DNA from: Planctomycetaceae bacterium
GTDB lineage: Bacteria > Planctomycetota > Planctomycetia > Pirellulales > Thermoguttaceae
Assembly: GCA_031282385.1 (NCBI GenBank)
Contig: JAITDV010000396.1
Span: 1 to 18,142, forward strand
Length of the DNA: 18,142 nt
Direction: 5' to 3'
Shown here in pieces: positions 15,064-18,142 of the stretch. Within the stretch, counting starts at the first letter, position 1. The number at the start of each line of letters is the position of its first letter. The translations under genes and the position numbers were made by a program. The notes under the pieces are model-generated. The model was not told the origin of the DNA, searched no databases, and saw only the letters and a program-made list of their open reading frames with translations.

Positions 15064-16392
15064 ATGATTACACCTAAAACGCTTAAAGGTTTTCGTGATT
15101 TTTTGCCGGAGTTTATGTTGCCGCGAGAGAATTTGATAGAGCGGGCAACAAAAGTTTTCAGGTCTTATGGTTTTTGTCCGATAGATACGCCTGCGCTTGA
15201 ATATCTTGAGATACTGCAAGGTAAAGGCAGTGAAGAAACGGATCGGCAACTTTATAAATTTGAGGATCATGGCGGCAGAAAAGTTGGTCTTCGTTTTGAT
15301 TTAACGGTTCCTCTTGCGCGTTATGTTGCGCAACATTTTTCTGAGTTGACGTTCCCTTTTAAACGTTATCATATCGGCAAGGTTTGGCGCGGCGAAAACA
15401 CACAAGCGGGACGTTACCGTGAATTTATGCAATGTGATTTTGACACAATTGGGACGAAATCAATTGTATCTGATATTGAGATTACGCTTATAATAAATGA
15501 TCTGCTTGAGCGGATTGATTTGAAATCGGACAACAGTTTTACTCGTTTTAAGATTAGGGTGAATAATCGTAAAATATTGACTGGTTTGCTTGACAAAAAT
15601 AATATTTCGGACAAAACAACTAATTTGCTCCGCGTGCTTGACAAGCTCAATAAAATTGGCAAACAAGCTGTATCAAATGAGATGGTGGAGGTTGCGGGAA
15701 TAACTTCACGGCAAGCGGATCAGATATTGGAATTTGTATTGTTAAGCGGTTCTAATGACGGGATGCTTTTATCGTTACAAAAAATGTTGTCCGGCAATTT
15801 GATTGGTGAAGAGGGAGTTGCGGGTTTAGCGGAATTGGTTGGGGCGGTCAATGCAGCGGGGATTCCGGCGGAGCGGGTCGTGATAGATGTTTCAATTGCG
15901 CGTGGTTTGGATTATTACACCGGTACAATTTATGAGACGTTTCTTGACGACTTGCCGAATATTGGTAGTGTTTGCAGCGGCGGACGTTATGATAACCTGG
16001 CATCAATTTATACAAAGCAGGAGTTGCCTGGTGTTGGAGGTTCTTTGGGGCTTGACAGGTTGATTTCGGCGATGGAGGAACTTGGGATGATTGAGAAAAT
16101 ATCGACGCCGGTGAATATATTTATGCCGTATTTTGTGGAGGGACGTTTGGGTGATTATTTAACGTTTTTGCGCAAATTGAAATTGAGTGGTATTGGAGTT
16201 GAATTTTATCCTGAATCAAAAAAAATCGGTCAACAGTTAAAGTATGCAGACAAACGCGGATTTCGTCTTGTAATTATTATCGGCGAAGATGAATTTCAAA
16301 AAGGAACTTGTCAAATCAAAGACTTGCGAACCGGCTATTCCTCCGAAATTTCTCAAGTTGATGCTGCTGACAAAATAAAAGAATTTCTCTAG
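15064..16392 (+). CDS. hisS: Histidyl-tRNA synthetase
   Basis: A 442-aa class II aminoacyl-tRNA synthetase that charges tRNA-His with histidine in the cytoplasm; length is normal. Motif 1 region is at about 36-50 (PIDTPALEYLE). Motif 2 is at about 100-130: YHIGKVWRGENTQAGRYREF with the ATP-binding Arg109. The histidine-specific motif ARGLDYYTGTIYE lies at about 279-291, then CSGGRYDNL and motif 3 VGGSLGLDRLI (about 324-334). The C-terminal anticodon-binding domain begins near 346 (NIFMPYF) and runs to the end. The ATG at 15064 gives the standard N-terminus ITPKTLKGFRDFLP. It follows the kinase gene by 187 bp with a hairpin between, so it probably has its own promoter. A split family C repeat begins 11 bases after its stop. 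Confidence 0.97.
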   Translation: MITPKTLKGFRDFLPEFMLPRENLIERATKVFRSYGFCPIDTPALEYLEILQGKGSEETDRQLYKFEDHGGRKVGLRFDLTVPLARYVAQHFSELTFPFKRYHIGKVWRGENTQAGRYREFMQCDFDTIGTKSIVSDIEITLIINDLLERIDLKSDNSFTRFKIRVNNRKILTGLLDKNNISDKTTNLLRVLDKLNKIGKQAVSNEMVEVAGITSRQADQILEFVLLSGSNDGMLLSLQKMLSGNLIGEEGVAGLAELVGAVNAAGIPAERVVIDVSIARGLDYYTGTIYETFLDDLPNIGSVCSGGRYDNLASIYTKQELPGVGGSLGLDRLISAMEELGMIEKISTPVNIFMPYFVEGRLGDYLTFLRKLKLSGIGVEFYPESKKIGQQLKYADKRGFRLVIIIGEDEFQKGTCQIKDLRTGYSSEISQVDAADKIKEFL

Positions 16393-16403
16393 TAGATTTT
16401 TTC

Positions 16404-16447
16404 GTAATTATTTAGCTGCGGGATTCAATTGTTTAGGGAAGGGGGCA
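16404..16447 (+). repeat. Family C repeat, copy 3, left half
   Basis: GTAATTATTTAGCTGCGGGA, then TTCAATTGTTTAGGGAAGG, match the left half of copies 1 and 2. It begins 11 bases after the hisS stop, in the same direction. The rest of the repeat resumes at about 16674, after the inserted element. Confidence 0.6.
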
Positions 16448-16673
16448 GTGGTTTCAAGTTAAGCATTCCGATTTTTAAATGAATATTTGAAATATTTTTT
16501 GTCCATTTCATACGTTTTACCCAATATCAATAGACCAGTTTTGCTAAACAATCAATTTTCACCAAAGTCGCTATTGTTAAGGCAAATAATCATACCAACC
16601 ATCGCAAACAAATAATTACTTAAACGACATAACGTCTGTTATAATCAAATATTAACGCTTAACTTAAAACTAC
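16448..16673. mobile_element. Non-autonomous insertion with 17-bp inverted ends, splitting family C copy 3
   Basis: The left end GTGGTTTCAAGTTAAGC (16448-16464) and the right end GCTTAACTTAAAACTAC (16657-16673) are inverted repeats with two mismatches. The direct repeat GGGAAGGGGG lies on both sides (16436-16445 and 16676-16685), two bases outside each end, consistent with a target-site duplication. Outside these, the two halves of a family C repeat are found. The 226-bp interior is AT-rich with no gene. I infer a MITE-like insertion; the mobilising transposase is not here. Confidence 0.6.
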
Positions 16674-16725
16674 CGGGGAAGGGGGTTGAGGTTAGGAACG
16701 AGGCAGGCAAAAACACATCGGTCTA
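16674..16725 (+). repeat. Family C repeat, copy 3, right half
   Basis: GGAAGGGGGTTGAGGTTAGG, then AACGAGGCAGGCAAAAACAC, corresponds to the right half of copy 1 (GGTTAGGAACGAAACAAACA). It is separated from its left half by the 226-bp inserted element. Confidence 0.55.
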
Positions 16726-16736
16726 AAGGGAACTTT

Positions 16737-16754
16737 TATACTGTTCGTACTATA
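16737..16754 (+). repeat. Family B end remnant, copy 9
   Basis: TATACTGTTCGTACTATA, the exact left end of family B, is cut off where family A copy 5 begins. This suggests family A inserted at the TA of the B end, or that the rest of B was lost. Confidence 0.55.
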
Positions 16755-16919
16755 TACCTTTTCGCTAACCTGTAGGAGACCACCCCTGACCCCTCCGAAA
16801 GAAGGGAATAATTCCCCACCTTCGGAGGGGTTAGGGGTGGTCTCGGAGGAGTTAAAGGCGATTTTTTGTTGTAGGTTTTTTGTTGTGTTGATGTATTTTT
16901 AGGTTAGAGAAAAGGTCTA
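16753..16919 (-). repeat. Family A MITE-like repeat, copy 5 (inverted, shortened)
   Basis: 167 bp, opposite in orientation to the other four copies. It runs from TATACCTTTTCGCTAACCTG to TTAGAGAAAAGGTCTA and keeps the long arms (GAGACCACCCC...GGGGTGGTCTC). The central GCCTC/GAGGC hairpin is missing; the inner palindromes meet at AAGGGAATAATTCCCC. Confidence 0.8.
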
Positions 16920-17162
16920 TTAGAACCGTTCGGAAAATTATGTTGTAAATCTTTGTTGTAAATCTTGTAAATTCAGTTTATCTTGCCGTAATAACATTCA
17001 AATTAGATTGTTAAAAATTATCTAACAATCAAATTTTCGTTAGTTTATGTAATTATTCAAGGTATATCTTTTTTATGATCAATACCGGTATATCATAATT
17101 TATCCGACTGGTGTATAATTATCGCCGTAATTGTATTGGCAGGTATTTGCGGCGGAATTTTT
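16920..17162. other. AT-rich intergenic stretch
   Basis: No gene or RNA recognised. The only local structure is the small palindrome ATACCGGTAT near 17083-17092 and repeats of TGTAAATCTTG near 16943-16970. The significance of either is unknown. Confidence 0.4.
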
Positions 17163-17225
17163 TAGAATGTTCACACTTTATTTTCTGTGATATGTGCGGG
17201 CTTACCTATTGGAAGTCCGTATTGA
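17163..17225 (-). repeat. Family B remnant, copy 10
   Basis: TAGAATGTTCACACTTTATTT followed by GCGGGCTTACCTATTGGAAG matches the reverse orientation of family B up to the central hairpin; the rest is not recognisable. Confidence 0.45.
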
Positions 17226-17266
17226 TTTTTTGTGCTATTGGTAAAAGTGTGTTCGGTATATTTTAT

Positions 17267-17311
17267 GGCAACTTCTAAAAAAATATGCAAAATCAAGTTG
17301 CTGGAAGTTAC
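17267..17311. repeat. Family D shortened copy
   Basis: GGCAACTTCTAAAAA at the left and CTGGAAGTTAC at the right resemble the two inverted ends of the element at 13928-14094, with the ATTCGTG interior missing. Confidence 0.4.
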
Positions 17312-17353
17312 ATTATTGTTTTTTAGTTTTCATAGTTTAATTTAACCATTTAT

Positions 17354-17368
17354 TTATCGTAACGATAA
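17354..17368. promoter_or_regulatory. Palindrome just upstream of the RNase D start
   Basis: TTATCGTAACGATAA is a perfect 7+1+7 palindrome ending 13 bases before the ATG of the RNase D gene. The position could suit a repressor site or a translation-controlling hairpin, but there is no second copy in the window to support either. Confidence 0.3.
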
Positions 17369-17381
17369 TTGCACAACGTTA

Positions 17382-18142
17382 ATGTCCTATATTTTTGTTA
17401 CACAACCATCAGAATTACGTGATCTTGTCTGGCGGCTGCGGGACGTACCGGCGATAGCTTACGATACGGAATTTATATCAGAAGGGCAATATTCTTCTCT
17501 TCTTTGTCTTGTACAAGTTGCGGCAGGCGGAATTCACGCAATAATTGATCCGCTTGCAATCGGAAATCTTGACCCGTTTTGGAATCTTATTTGCAATGGA
17601 GATCGCGAAGTTATAGTTCATGCGTGCCGTTGTGAAATGGAGTTCTGTCATCGTGCAATAGGCGTTTTGCCAAAACGTCTTTTTGATGTTCAATTGGCGG
17701 CGGCATTTACGGAAGCGGAGTATCCTATTGGATTTCGTTCTCTTCTTGACCGGACGCTGCATATTGATCTGCCCAAAGAAGAATCACGTACCGCATGGAA
17801 TAAACGCCCTTTGACCGCACGCCAAATCGAATACGCAATCGGAGACGTACTTTATCTTGAACAAATCGCAGAGATTTTAAAACAACAATTGACAAACTCA
17901 AATCGTTTGCATTGGTATGAGTCTGAAATCTCCGAAATGCAATCGCGTCTTGTTCACGATTTTACAAATGTGCGTTGGCGTCATATTTCAAAAGCGTCGT
18001 CGTTAAATTCACGCGAGCTTGCAATTTTACGTGAAGTTTGGATATGGCGTGATCAAGTTGCGCGCAAACGTAATTCTCCGCCGGCGCGTTTCTTGAGAGA
18101 TGATTTATTGATAGAACTTGCCCGCCGTAAAACAAGCGATCC
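17382..18142 (+). CDS. rnd: Ribonuclease D (3' truncated by window)
   Basis: 253 residues are visible before the window ends; the frame is still open. This is a DEDD-family 3'-5' exoribonuclease, usually acting in 3' trimming of tRNA and other small RNAs. Exo I is YDTEF (Asp28, Glu30), Exo III is YAIGDVLYLE (Tyr151, Asp155), and FDVQLAAAF lies at 101-109. Exo II reads VHACRCEMEF, so Glu85 stands where E. coli RNase D has Asp85 (numbering from memory). From about 209 (NSRELAILREVWIWRDQVAR) the first HRDC-like domain begins, and the usual second HRDC would lie outside. The ATG at 17382 gives a typical start; a palindrome lies just upstream. Gene identity is firm. Confidence 0.9.
   Translation, partial: MSYIFVTQPSELRDLVWRLRDVPAIAYDTEFISEGQYSSLLCLVQVAAGGIHAIIDPLAIGNLDPFWNLICNGDREVIVHACRCEMEFCHRAIGVLPKRLFDVQLAAAFTEAEYPIGFRSLLDRTLHIDLPKEESRTAWNKRPLTARQIEYAIGDVLYLEQIAEILKQQLTNSNRLHWYESEISEMQSRLVHDFTNVRWRHISKASSLNSRELAILREVWIWRDQVARKRNSPPARFLRDDLLIELARRKTSD

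Noticed and set aside
2212..16919. CRISPR array from the repeated GC-rich units
   Set aside because: Repeats are 128-194 bp, kilobases apart, with inverted ends; there is no regular short spacing and no cas gene.
17478..17762. 94-aa minus-strand reading frame
   Set aside because: Antisense to the RNase D gene, whose catalytic motifs are clear.

Overview
The window is about 18 kb of AT-rich bacterial chromosome. It is most likely from a member of the Planctomycetota, perhaps a low-GC, Pirellulales-like lineage. That assignment is an inference from several protein families I recognise as typical of the phylum: a Gfo/Idh/MocA oxidoreductase ending in a W-D-P...REPW-type tail, a membrane-anchored prenyltransferase-repeat protein ending in an NTALAAL...YRYLPLY-type tail, a MotA/TolQ/ExbB channel next to long ExbD-like coiled-coil proteins, a leucine-rich-repeat lipoprotein and a small conserved membrane protein. 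Genes are well separated, Shine-Dalgarno sequences are mostly absent, and intergenic DNA is crowded with short non-coding repeats. No rRNA, tRNA, CRISPR array or transposase gene was seen.

Layout. 1-504 (+) is the 3' end of a Gfo/Idh/MocA oxidoreductase, and 777-2039 (+) is an LRR lipoprotein. From 12413 down to 2438 six genes run on the minus strand in the order sppA (S49 signal peptide peptidase), a TonB/TolA-like anchor fused to a prenyltransferase-type alpha/alpha-toroid domain, a GT4 glycosyltransferase, an ExbB/MotA-like channel subunit, a 703-aa ExbD-like protein and a 373-aa ExbD-like protein. From 13452 on, genes are on the plus strand: an 89-aa membrane protein, a sensorless histidine kinase, hisS and the start of an RNase D gene that runs off the window.

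The most interesting unit is the minus-strand block at 2438-11164. Read together, it encodes every part of an ExbB-ExbD-TonB type proton-motive-force machine, in unusual versions. The ExbB-like subunit has a long helical tail. There are two different ExbD-like subunits; one keeps the intramembrane Asp and the other has Ala at the aligned place. The TonB-equivalent carries the S-x-x-x-H transmembrane signature and an acidic/proline-bearing linker, and ends in a large toroid domain in place of a TonB C-terminal domain. What it moves or pulls on is unknown.

The intergenic DNA holds at least four repeat families. Family A (five copies, about 128-194 bp) has TA-flanked terminal inverted repeats and nested palindromes, and looks like a MITE. 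Family B (about 100 bp, up to ten full or partial copies) has inverted ends and a central hairpin. Family C (three copies) lies just after stop codons, each in the sense orientation; one copy is split by a 226-bp inverted-repeat-ended insertion. Family D has one long and one shortened copy. No mobilising enzyme for any of them is encoded here.
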